Positions 12,501-24,500 of a stretch of 64,000 bases of DNA are shown here, piece by piece (within the stretch, counting starts at the first letter, position 1; each line of letters starts with the position of its first letter). The stretch lies in the NCBI GenBank assembly GCA_964020085.1, contig OZ026608.1, positions 16,447,479 to 16,511,478 on the forward strand. The letters run 5' to 3'. Position numbers and translations under genes: made by a program. The notes under the pieces are model-generated. The model saw only the letters and a list, made by a program, of their open reading frames with translations, was not told the origin of the DNA and ran no database searches. The DNA is from Micromussa lordhowensis. Lineage: Eukaryota; Cnidaria; Anthozoa; Scleractinia; Lobophylliidae.

Positions 12501-15500
12501 GCCAATCTCCAAAGTACAGAGCAACCTTGCGAAATTAGTGTAGATAATCGTGCAAAGGCGAGTGCAATTAGGGATTTACACTACGGGTGATATTTGAAAA
12601 TTCTCTTAATTTGAAAACATTTTTAAATATCACGATCCTTCATAGATAACTCATTTATTATGGGACTGAGAAAATTATAAACTTTGGAAATAGCAGATTT
12701 ACAGTGGCAAGCTAAACCAAAATGACCCGATGTTTAGTTTAGATGACCTTTATTACAAAGGCAGCATTTTACTCTGTTTGTTGTAATGTAATTGTAACAA
12801 AATGTGTCTCTTGTTCTCTCCGTAAATTGCGGACTCTTGCTTCACCCCAAATTTTGTGCACGCTTTTGTTATCCAAACGTAGCGTCTACCAGAAAGTTGC
12901 GATCCTTGGAATGTAGCGATTGGAAACCGTGTTTTTCCCGGGTAACTTTCGAAATTCTACGTTAATTTAAGTTATATTATCGTCTAAATAGAAACTTGAA
13001 TTAATTTTTGACAACGTTAGGAGGTTCCTAAATGTTTGGTTGCTTAAAGACAAAGGTACTTGTTCTTTTTAGAGTCAGCCAAAGTGTGGAGTGGAATGAC
13101 ATGTCTTCCAGGAAACTAGCAGCTACGTTTGTTCCCATCCTGTTACGCCCGACTCATCAGTATGTAATGTAAGTCAAGTTGATCGTTCAAAATGCGAATT
13201 CAAACAAAGGAAGAATGTAATTGAAATATAGAATGCTTTAGGTCCAGTTCAGAAGTCGTGCTTTTGCCGTGCCGAACTAAATTCAGGAGTTAAGTTCGAC
13301 AAAGGCACGACAGAAGAACGGCGTCTGAATCAAACTTTTGAATTAAGTTCGCCAGGCAATTAAGTTCGACATGCTCTGCCAAGCTGTACGATTCTGGCAC
13401 GGAAGCGATTCAGTGCTTCTGTCGCGCCAAACAAAATTTTTAAATTATGTCAATGTATTTTGGCGGGATTGCGTAGCCTCGAGGAGTTACGAGGAGAATT
13501 GTTACGTGGCTTCAGTAAATCCTGAATTTGGCTCCACTCTGGTATGGTGTCTGAATCAGAGTCGTGCTGCAGTCAAACCCCTGCGGGGCGACCCCATATA
13601 AAAAGTGAAAAAGTCGGGGTTGCTAATCGTCCCCGGTACCAATCAAGGATTCTGGTCTCACTTGGGGATTCCATGACGAAACGTCACTATTTTCAGCTGG
13701 CAAAATATATTTTAGGGTGCGCCCGGAGAAAAAAAAAATTCTATTTTTAGGCTCTTTCACGTCCGTTCTACTAGCGCTCTACTCCACTTTCCTGAACAGT
13801 GGCTGATAATCGAGCCTATTCCGTTTTAGATGGTATCTTTTAGGGGTCAAATTAAGCACGGGCCACGCCCAGATTGGTCTCGTTTCAGGGTTTAATTCAA
13901 ATTTTCCGACGAGCAATGCCGACCTTTTCATATTAGAGTCCCGCTCCGGGAGTCGAACCTAAATGCTATAGGCAATTGCAGAAACGTGAGAGGACTGGAA
14001 AAGAGGATGGTTGTTTTCCGTTTTTTTGAAAAAATAAGATATTAAAATGAAAGATCGACTAAATTTGAGAGTCTTTACCAAGAATAGCAGTATTTAGATG
14101 AGGAAAATGGCAAAATGGTAGCTCTTCAAATATCACATACAATAGAGAGTTTGTATGGATTGGGTAGACAAGCCACAAAATTATAAGGATTTGTATGGAG
14201 TTTTGCAACTTTTGGGAGGCTCCCATTTGAACAATTTTCCACTGAAAACTCTTAAACTTGGCTGGGTAGCTTTTCATTCAGTAACAATCCAGTTGAAATG
14301 TTTAGATTTTCAATCTATTCAATATAAAAAACTCGTCCCAGTCCTCTCACGTTTCTGCAATTGGCTATTACGTTCCGCACGGCAGAAGCACGACGTCTGA
14401 ACTGGGCCTTAAGTAACAATTTTTGAACTGTTTTTTGGATAATCTCCTTGCTTGTTCAGCATTGCACGGTGAATACCTTAGATTCGATTGATGTAGCAGA
14501 GCTTGTCGTCAAATAGAAAACCAGTGATGTTGTATAAGAAGACCCTTTTTCTGTGAATATTCTTGACGTTCTGTGCCGTTTAAACGCACACACTGGCATT
14601 CATTTTAATTTGTTACTAAGATTCATTTGACGCTTCTTTGCAGGAAATTGGTTGACGACCATGACACAACTGTGGGAATTATCGACTTTCTCATTACCCA
14701 TGGAGAGTGGACAAAAGAAGTGACGCCCCCAGGTATCAAATGTTGTTAATTAATAATGGTCAATGCGCTTTAGCTACACGTAGCTAGTTTACAGGCATGC
14801 CACTTAAACTACAAGAAACAAGCATATCAACATAACAGGCTTAAAAATCCCAACTGGCGGGAGGCAGTCCAGTGGGCTATTTACAGGCATGATCGAGGAG
14901 TTGAACTAGGATCTACTGAGAAACAACTCCAACTTAATGGTCAGAACGGGACTTGAGGTTTCAAGTTCCGCGCCCTAACCACTTGGTCACGCTGCTTCCT
15001 CTAAAAATTAATAGCCCGACCGTCACAATCTACTTGAGTATATATACTTGAGTATAGATGCCAATTTTGTTCAAAGGTGATGACGTCAGAAGTGGAACAA
15101 AGGCCAACGCTTTACACGGCTGGTTACGGCCGGCTCAGGAGTCAATCGGTTAAGCTTGATGAATTATTAATGACTTGAGAAAATATGAAATACACAGCAA
15201 AAAATTGAATTTGCGATAAAAGTGTCCCTTAGTTTTAGGCTCCAACTCTTGAAAACCCGGCTACCCCCTTCCTCCCCCCCCCCCCTTTCACCACTCCGAA
15301 ACCCCTAGGGTGCACTGAGGGTTTATGACAGGGTTTATGACAGGGGGATATTAATGTAAAGGTAAAGGTAAGATCTTTATTTAGACACGGTATTTCCTTC
15401 AGGACTTCAGGACGACCTAACTAATAAATCTCTAATAACTACTACAATAAAAGAAAAGATAGAAAACAAACTGCCTTACAACGAAGCCGTGTATCAAAGC

Positions 15501-18500
15501 AAAATTAAACTTACATACTACGACTACCAAAGTCATAATCCTTCAACTAGATTTAAATTCATTAAGAGAGGGCGACTTTCGAATATCCAAGGGCAGACTA
15601 CTCCACGGTACAACTCCGCTGTAGGACAAACTTCTTTACAATAATTAGTGCGGGGCTGTGGAATGGCAAGTGAGCAGTCACCATCTTTTAGGTTATAGGT
15701 TAAGGCATCGGAACGGAAGACAAAGTGCGAACTTAGATAGTCCGCAACGATATTATTTACAATCGTAATCAATGCTATCGTAAACGCCAGTCTCAAAACT
15801 GTACACTGATCGTCATATTAGTGTGTCTTTCTTGCGTTGTTTCTTACCCTCTCCCCAAACTCTCATTTAACAATTGATTTAGAATCGCGTTTAATTTGCA
15901 GTGCCACCAAGATCAACACGACCTCATTCTTTGGGCATCTCGGGAGAGGAAAGGCCTGCCGAGAGATTGCAGGATTGCCCCTGGTACTGGGGTGAAATAA
16001 ACAAGTAAGATTGGCTGAAAAGCTCAAAAAAAAAAAGAAAAAAAGTTCCAAAGTAGGGTCCTCTTTAATTGATCCTGTGGTTTTAAGTTGGTTCATTAGA
16101 GGACGAATAACTAAAATCAACCAATCAGATTGTTCCATTGCCGGTCCAATATTCTGGAAGTATCGGACCGAGCACTGTCCCGAATGATCCCGCGAGATCA
16201 CTTTTGGAGTTTTTCGGGTAGTTTCAGTCGTGTGATAAATCTGTTATTAACCAATCGTCCAAGCTTTAGCTTGCCTTGAGACCGTACTGGAAGAATATCG
16301 GCCCTCGGTCGTTTATATGTACGGACCTCGCTCCGTTCGGTCCGTACAGTGAAGACCCTGCGCTGATATTTCCAGTACGGCCCGCGCTCTTGGTTAATAA
16401 GTTATATATCGCTGTTTTCTTTTATTTCAGAGAAACAGTCAGTGAGAGATTAAAAGATCAGGAAGATGGAGTATTTATCGTTCGGGACTCGCGACGGTTT
16501 CCGGGGGAGTACACGTTAACCTTAAGGTATGTTAAGTTCAGTGTCGAGTAACCATTATCCAGCTCATGACTGTGCTTCGATATCTCGTTTGGTATTAATA
16601 GTAATAAATTTAGCATCTAATTTCTATGTGGTTTTAGGAAAGGAGGGTTGAACAAACTGATTCGTATCCTGCACAAAGATGGCTATTACGGGTTCTCAGA
16701 ACCACTGACATTTCCATCTGTGGTTGACCTCATCAACTATTACAAAACAAGATCGCTGGCGTCTTACAATCCGAAGTTGGATGTAAAACTTTCGACTCCA
16801 CTGCAGAAATACGATCAGGTAAACGAATTTTTCTTCGCCCCTTCGAGCTTTAGCGCGTATTATCGGTATTGACCTAAATTAATATTTTGCCGACACGGCC
16901 CAGAGAACTGGGTGCGATTGTAGTACGCTAAGGCTCATGGTTAGTTCGTTTGTAAAACTAGACGGTTGTGACAAAACTTGTGACTTTCTACGGTCAGCCT
17001 CCGATAAGATTCATTTTTTGTTCTGGTGTTGTGTAATTAACAATTATTCCACAAGCGCGCGTTGGATATGAGTTGGTAGATAGCCAACGAGGCGCCGAGT
17101 TGGCTATAATCATCTCATATCCAACAAGGGCGAGTAGAATAATTGTTTTATAAAAAACGTCCCAAAAATAGAGCAAACTAAACTTTAAAAAAAAATGAAA
17201 ACGCCTCAAAAAAGTCACTTAGGGTAGCGTACGCTTACTATATTCGTAGAGCATGGTATAATTAACAATTATCCTGCGAAATCGCGCGGAATATCGTCTG
17301 ATACTTAGCCGACGAGGCCGTAGGCCGAGTCGGCTAAAATCAGACGATATTCCGCGAGATTGAGCAGGATAATTGTTTTATTATTCAACAAATTGATAAC
17401 AAAACAGCCTAAATCCTTGAAAATCTCTCTGTCGACATTTTCTCACTTCACTTTTTCTTCCCACGTACGAAGCTACGTATACCGCCGGATATCTGTTACG
17501 GATATCGAGAGCATCATGACCATATTTGGATAGTGTTACAATTTGTTGAATAATAATGGCTCATAGCCCATGATGGCTAAGCCAATGAAAACTCTCCAAT
17601 TGCATTATCCAATGATCCAGTTTGTAATAAATAGTGTTATCTTATTATACCTTTTATTCTATTGGTTTTATAAGCTCCTGAGCTCCTTTAAATTAAAAGT
17701 GTCTTGTATTTTTTTGTTTAGGATGATGAAGAGGAAACTGACCAAGACCCTCGGAATAACACTGATAATCTAGTAGAAAGACTGAAAAGAGTTCACGTTG
17801 AGTTCATGGAAAAATCAAACGACTATGACAAAATCCACAACGAGGTTGTCCATTCAGAACAGGTTGGAGAAGTGTTCTTGTGTAGGTCACGCAATCGGTT
17901 CAATCGGTCACGATTTCCCTTGTTTTTGAGTACAAAAGAAGATTGCGTGACTGACGTTGTTCAATTGTTCTTGTGTTTGATATGGCACTTTCAGTCACCT
18001 TCGGTTTAGAGTGTACTGTTTGTTATGCAGATAAAGCCATGACGTAAAGATAGAACTGCAAAATGTACAGTTTATAATGTAGATCAGATTATGACTGAAA
18101 TGTAGAGCCGTACAGAAGCGCACAGTGTAATGCAAGTAGAATTACCTGAGAATTAGAATTAATGCTGTAGCTGAAGTTGTGACTAATAGCCATGTAGATG
18201 CGTGCAGTTTAGGGCAGTTTCCAATTGAGTGTCGTGTAACCAAAACCAAAGTAATCGCTCTAGCCAATCACAAAGCACACAGTAATCCAGTGAACCAATC
18301 AAAACTCAGTGGCAAATACATGTAGCTGCCGCAAAGCGCGGGAAAACGAGTGCGAGCGAGTCATCTTTGGTTTTGGTTTTACTTCTGATTGGACGAGAAA
18401 GTGGCACGAGATTTTTAAGCCAATCGCGTGTATCATCATCACGTGATCTGAATTGGGTGGCGAAAAGGATGTAACCACGTTAGCTGAATCAGTCTATTAC

Positions 18501-21500
18501 TTCCGACAGTCAAGGAAAAACCGTTCTATCGTACAAATGCTGCTGTGGCCAAAACTTTGATTTGTTGCAACGCACAGTTTGTAATGCGGGGTAAAAACGG
18601 TCTGAAATGTAGGGCGTATTTTCATTTTTAGGAAATAACAGACTGCCACGAAGAACTCGATGCCCACCGTGAAATTGTCAACATGATCGACGAGCAAATT
18701 ATTCTGCATGAGTCGTTCCAAAAAGAAGCTCCCCCTCAAAAGAGAGCAATGTGAGTATACATGCAGTTCTGTTGTGTTGTCGCTTATTAGAATAGGCGCG
18801 TGTTGGAATGAATGAACTACATCAAATCGTTATGGAACCAAATTTGGAATTTAGGTTAAGTAAAAGATGTCAAACGTTCATAAAGGTCTTTACCATAGAG
18901 CGAATTTGTTATTTGCCAACTGGGGGTTTTGTATAGTGAAACACTGTGACCCTGGGTTAGCGTTAACCGGCTTTCAAACAACCCGGCCCAGGATTAAAAG
19001 TCAACCAAAGTATTAATTTTTCTTGGATAAAAATGTTTTTCGCTTCCTATTTTTTGTTCAGTTTGAGATTATTTAAATTCAAAAGAGAAGGCCAAACAAT
19101 AGAAACAGAAAACCTCTCCGAAAAGTTGCAAAACTGAAATCAAAATTCTCGCTAACCCTGGGTTAGCTTAATCGGGCTTTGGCCTTCAGGCTTCAGGCCG
19201 AGGGAAGCACTTTGAAGCTCAAGGTCACATTTTTTTTTTCACAAAACGGACCGACCCTGACCCAGAATAACTTTTTCACTTTTGTAATAGTTGTTGACCT
19301 TTTCCACCGGACTGCGCTAAGAATCAATAAGATTGCAGGATTCATCACTGTACCCTCTTGGAAAAAACAACAAAGGGTATTGTTTCCGACGCGTACAAAA
19401 AAACAATTGTTATTGTATAACTGCTCTTTTCATTCTATTTTTTTTCACAGACTTCGCCAGAACTACGAGTTATTAAAGCACAAGAAACAAGAAGCGAAAG
19501 GCTTTCTGATAACCCTTGAAAAAGAAATTGCCAACATGACTGAGAAGACCCGTGTTCTAAACAAGCGCATGAACAGCATCAAGCCAGAGATTATAAAGCT
19601 GCAGAGAAGCAAGCAGCAGTACTATCTGTAAGTATTAATACCCGAACAATGAAAAAGTGAGAGATCCCCGCGCCATCCCTGCGGGGAAGGGGGGCGGGGA
19701 CTGGGAGGCAGGTATGATATGGTGTGGTGGTGAGAGCACTCGCATTTTCAGCAGTAAAAATAGAACTGGTTGTAAAGCTTTAAAAATTTTCCAAACTTCG
19801 CTAATTGATCAAGAAACAGTTAGAATTGAACGCCATCATATCCTATAGTGTCAAGGTTCGATTCAGCTTGGAAGACGATGGGTACTGTTTCACAGATGAT
19901 AACCCGTTTGTGTTTGGTTTTCTGTCTACAGGGTTCTCACAACAGAGAAGAAAATGGAAATAGAGAAAGTGAAGGAAGCAATCGGCGAAGAGTGAGTGTC
20001 TAATAAACCGTTCTCTAGAACTCCCCCTCGCTTGTCCGCCCAAAACATTTCATTGTTTATATTGTTACTTTTGTTGCGGACATGTGTCATCTTGAATACA
20101 GGAAAACAGCCTCCCGGATAAATCGTTGTTAGAAACGCTAGCCGATTTACAACTGAAAGCCTCCTCTTCTCTACTGACTCGACTCCTCCAAAGATCTTGA
20201 GTTCTCCCCTCCCCTACCCTTCCGCCCAACACGCTACAGTCACTGCATGTCTACGAACTTGTTCGGGTCTCGCAGCCAAACCGAAATTTATTTTGACTAT
20301 TTTGTTTTGTTTCTTTGTTCTCCTTACAGAGGAACTGAACGAATTCGGAAGTAAGTATACTACCTTGGCTTGTTGTGCTCCTTACCAGTTAGTTAAATAT
20401 CATTATCATCATCATCATCATTATCATTATCGTTATTATTTTCTCCCTTGTGTTCTCTTTCCTTCCCTTTTCTTTCCCGCCCATAGTTAGTGGAGGAGAA
20501 TGGTTGCAAACAAAGATGGCAAGAGTTAGGTGCCAAGAGTTAGGTTGAAAGGTCCACTACCGTGAACAGTCTTCCTCAAATTTTATAATACATTTACTTT
20601 TATAATACAAAACTAAAGATGCCAGAAGTATAAAACAACAAGTGTTTTGTGCACGGTCGAGGCTTAAAAAGCGAACAAAAACCTACAACAAAGAACTTTG
20701 TGCGGTTTCATAACCATTCCCCTCTATTAACTATGACCTACTCAAACCAACCCTGCCATATCTTACCCTATACACCCCACCCTACCCTACTGGAGCCTGA
20801 AGAAACAATTCAGGCTTGAACGAGATTCGAACCCATGACCTCTGCAATAACGTGCAGTGCTCTTATTACAAAATGTCCTTTCCAAGCCTTAGTAGCTCGC
20901 AGCTAGCAAAGCTATTCCGGGTAAGCTACTGTTGCTTTAACAGTATTATATATAGTCTAGTTAAAAGTGAGAATAAGAGTAAAAAAAAAGAAATTTGAGC
21001 AGATAAATAAAATTAACCCAAAATATTATACTAATACATGACACATAATATATAAATTAATTAGCGAAACATGGTTGACACGAGGCAGCAGAGCGAGTTA
21101 ACAATAATAATCGAAAACGAAATGGGAAAAGAGGACTGTGTACTGATACTAATTAAAGAAGATTTAAGCAATAGAGCACTTATTCCGTGTTTATATGGCC
21201 TCGTCTAAACACGAGGCAGGTTGGGAGAATTCGAGACAGTTATGGATAACTTTCGAGAATTCTCCCAACCCTTTGAGTGTTTAGACGAGGCTATATAAAC
21301 ACGGAAAAAGTGCTCTATTGCTTTTCTAAAATAATTCTCAAAAATACGCGCGAATCTAAAACGTCACAACCGTGTTTACATACTCTCATCTAAACACATC
21401 TATCGACCAATGAGAGCGCGCGTTGTGACTCAGTTATTTTATAAACTTAGGGATCATATGCCCCTAAGATTTCTTTCTCTGCACCTTTTTGCTCTCACTG

Positions 21501-24500
21501 CCTTGTATTAATTTAAATTCAACTTCTATAAACAGTGTTTTTGATCAGGATGGTTTACCAAACGGCGACTCTCAAGAGGACATCTATGATGTGTAAGATT
21601 TACTCAACATTTGCCGATCATTATTTTATTTCTCTTTAGTCTTGCCACACATCATCAAATTAGCAGGTGATGAGAATTAACGACCTCGTTCCCAGCACTT
21701 TCAAGACTTTTACTCTTTGATGGGTCATTATAGCCACTCTTTATCAGTTAATGCTACAGTTGAAAATATAAATTTTATTGTCTCATGTTAAAAGCAATAA
21801 AACAGTCGAACCTCCGGTTGCGACCACCTCCCGTAAGCGACCACTTCTCCTCAACGACCAGTTTTCCAAAAATACCAAAAGTTTCCAAGTCAAATCATTG
21901 TATTTGGAACCTCTTGTAAGCGACCACGTCTCGTAAGCGACCACTTGACAGATAATAGAGCGGAAATTGGATAATAAAGTGTTGTAACATTAACGCACCC
22001 CTGTTAAGTACAAGAGACAGAAATTTCTCAATGGGAAGTATCGGATATTTTCTCGAAATTGACTTTCCACACGAATAAAGCATTTAATACATGGCGTAAG
22101 TCTAGTGCTAGTGAGACAAAATTTTGAGCCAACATGGTCTAAGCTCTCGCATGCGACCACCTAGGCATTATATTTTGGGTGGTCACTTACGGGAGGTTCA
22201 GCTGTAACTGTTTTGCTCTACGCTCGTTCGTAAAATAAAAATTCATATCTTCGCTCCGCCATGTAATATCCTCTCTATATAACAATTATTCCATGAGTCT
22301 GAGTTGGTTATAATCACTTCATATCCAACAAGGGCGAATGGAACAATTGTTTTAGTAAATTCTCAAACCGGGTTTTGCCGCCGATTTTTATTTCGGCCAT
22401 TATAGAGGGCTGAAGTTGAAAGCTTCGTGCGGAAAATTTTTAAACTTGGCGCACTATTTTCCATATGACGTAAAACTCCGACTATTGGCTCATAGTCCGG
22501 TCGGAGTTTTTTAGCCAATCAAAAAGCTAGAAATGTAATAGTCGGAGCTGAGAATTTACTAAATACCGGTATTCATGAGTTTGTTCTTATTCTCTGTTTT
22601 AGACCTGATATAGACCTCTCCGAACCTCAGTGGCTGCGTGGAATACTTGACAGGTAATGTATCACACTGATCAAGTTCTAAAATCTCCAAATCGCACAAC
22701 GAATCATAAGTGTTCCCAGTCAGTTTATGTTACAGAACGTTTGTTCGGAGAACTTTGACATTTTGAGCTCTAAGCTTCTTATTTAAGTGAATATATGAAC
22801 GATCATATATTTGAACTGCGGAGAACGATATGGAGACATGATTGATCATCGCAGTTATACACACAACTTAAGTAGTTGTGAAATTAAAGCCTGAAAAAAA
22901 AATCAGGCCTGAACGGGATTCGAACCCATGACCTCTGCGATACCGATGCAGTGCTCTACCAACTTAGCTTTGAATAAATTCCAGTTCAGGCCTGAATTTT
23001 TTCAGGCTTTAACTTCACAACCGCCTAAGTTGTGTCTATAACTGCCTTGATCAATCATGTTGTCAAGCTTCTTATGTGTTTGAATTTTTTTTGTCTTTGA
23101 CTATTTCTCGAAATTGTTTAGCTAATATTTATACTTCATCGTACATCTTTGGTACACTTCGACTGCATATCAGGCAAGTTTGGTCGAGCCATGGTTCGTA
23201 TTTTGGCGAGCCTAAGCGTACCAAAAAGGTACGATTAGGTATTTACTGTACCCAAGTGAGCATGATATCATACCCATATCAGGTCTGTGACTTGATATCG
23301 CAGGACAGTAAACACGGCTTCTGATTGGCCAATTGTGAATTTGGATACGATAATCTACGGAGCATGGGTGAATTTGCTAAATATGTTTTCGTTGTCTTGT
23401 TCTGTAGGACCGAGGCTGAAGCGCTCTTAAAAGATAAAGTAGACGGTACTTTCATGATCAGAGAAAGTAATCGGCGGCCAGGGGAATGGGCTGTCGCCCT
23501 CAAGTAAGTATATTTTAATTTGTGCTCTTTATTTATCGCCTTGTTCCCACTACTACATAAGCACAGGCACAAACATTAGCATAATGGACCGAGGACTCCC
23601 ACAACACAAGCACTTAGGCATGCGCACAATGAAGACATAAGGTAAAATAAGATGGCGGACTTATGCTTATAATGATAATAATCATCAACATCATCATCAT
23701 CTTCATAATCATAATAATAGAATATTTACATAGTGTCAGTATCTTAATGTTCAAAGGCGCTTTACAATATTAGAGAAAATTTAAAAATAATTATCTTAAT
23801 TATGCTTAAATTATGCTTATGAAATTTCGTTGCTTAAATTATGCATAAATTATGCTTATGCTTGTGCTTACAGCAGCGCGTTCTCACTTGCCATAAGCTT
23901 TTGTTTACTAGGCTTGTATTAAGTGCGTCCTCACTACCGATATGCTTATAATTGTGCCTATGTCGTAGCGAAAACCAGGCTTGACACGTGAAGACAAATG
24001 GTGGAACAGAGAATTAACTCTGAAGTGTAAATTTAAGTGCTAATTGAACCCATGAAGAACCCACTGGGCGTTAGCCCTAGTAAAGGGAATCAGGGAACCA
24101 CACGAGGTAAACAAAAAATCTTTTGACCTCGGTGGGAACCCACCGATGGTGAAACTCGGTGGGAACCGGTGGTGACCTCGGTGGGAATCCATCGAGGTCA
24201 AAAAATTGTTTCTTTACCTCGTGTGGTTCCCTGATTCCCTTTACTAGGGCTAACGCCCAGTGGGTTATTCATGGGTTCAATTAGCACTTAAATTTACATT
24301 TCAGAGTTAATTCTCTGTTTCACCATTTGTGTTCATAGTGCTACGCGGCACAACATTCATTAACACGTGAAGAGTTGGACAAGATTGATGTCGAAAATTG
24401 AGCCAGCGTGGTTGGCCGCTAGGCGCGTACTCTGACTTTGCCCTATCGTTTTAATTATTTCTCTAGGCACAGAGGTTTTGTGAGGCACATTGAAGTTAAA

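Larger units (their letters stand above)
9741..14732 (+). other. PIK3R1: p85 RhoGAP-like (BH) domain, five exons
   Basis: Exons are 9741-9920, 10804-10944, 11327-11429, 13073-13168 and 14644-14732. Together they encode a RhoGAP fold: FGAELGAQF, then [22 protein letters not shown], a central helix with [13 protein letters not shown], then [23 protein letters not shown], a segment with [13 protein letters not shown], and IIDFLIT. In active RhoGAPs the loop after the second helix reads G-I-Y-R with the catalytic arginine finger; here it reads GIYSVVPSG, so arginine is replaced by serine. The PTCLF and FVPILLRP motifs are otherwise conserved. The domain probably binds a Rho/Rac or Rab-type GTPase without efficient GAP activity. 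Introns in this block hold several transposon copies. Confidence 0.88.
15902..20350 (+). other. PIK3R1: p85 N-SH2 domain and inter-SH2 coiled coil, eight exons
   Basis: Exons are 15902-16004, 16431-16526, 16638-16818, 17722-17862, 18632-18750, 19451-19627, 19932-19991 and 20330-20350 (21 nt). The N-SH2 begins WYWGEINK and has the phosphotyrosine-binding loop GVFIVRDS followed by GEYTLTLR and DGYYGFSEP. The coiled coil runs from [13 protein letters not shown] through [16 protein letters not shown] to about GEEGTERIR and is the p110-binding antiparallel helix pair. The RMNSIKP segment matches the human p85alpha region that contacts the p110 C2 domain; the human aspartate at 560 corresponds to asparagine here. 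The CAG|GTTGGA donor at 17863 is weak but keeps frame. Confidence 0.88.

Noticed and set aside
15533..15796. 87-aa minus-strand gene
   Set aside because: Its sequence resembles the degenerate end of a LINE polymerase and is interrupted, so it is a relic, not a gene.
16276..16551. Independent gene over the p85 exon at 16431
   Set aside because: The part before 16431 is transposon-derived intron; only 16431-16526 is coding, joined by phase to its neighbours.
22910..22985. Functional tRNA gene (possible Thr-like anticodon) on the minus strand
   Set aside because: The T-arm and B box are good, but the D-arm does not fit and the acceptor is replaced by the hairpin arm. A relative at 20800-20870 is truncated, so this is a repeat.
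23680..23745. CRISPR-like or regulatory array
   Set aside because: It is an ATC/ATA microsatellite of the kind seen beside LINE tails, and the organism is a eukaryote.
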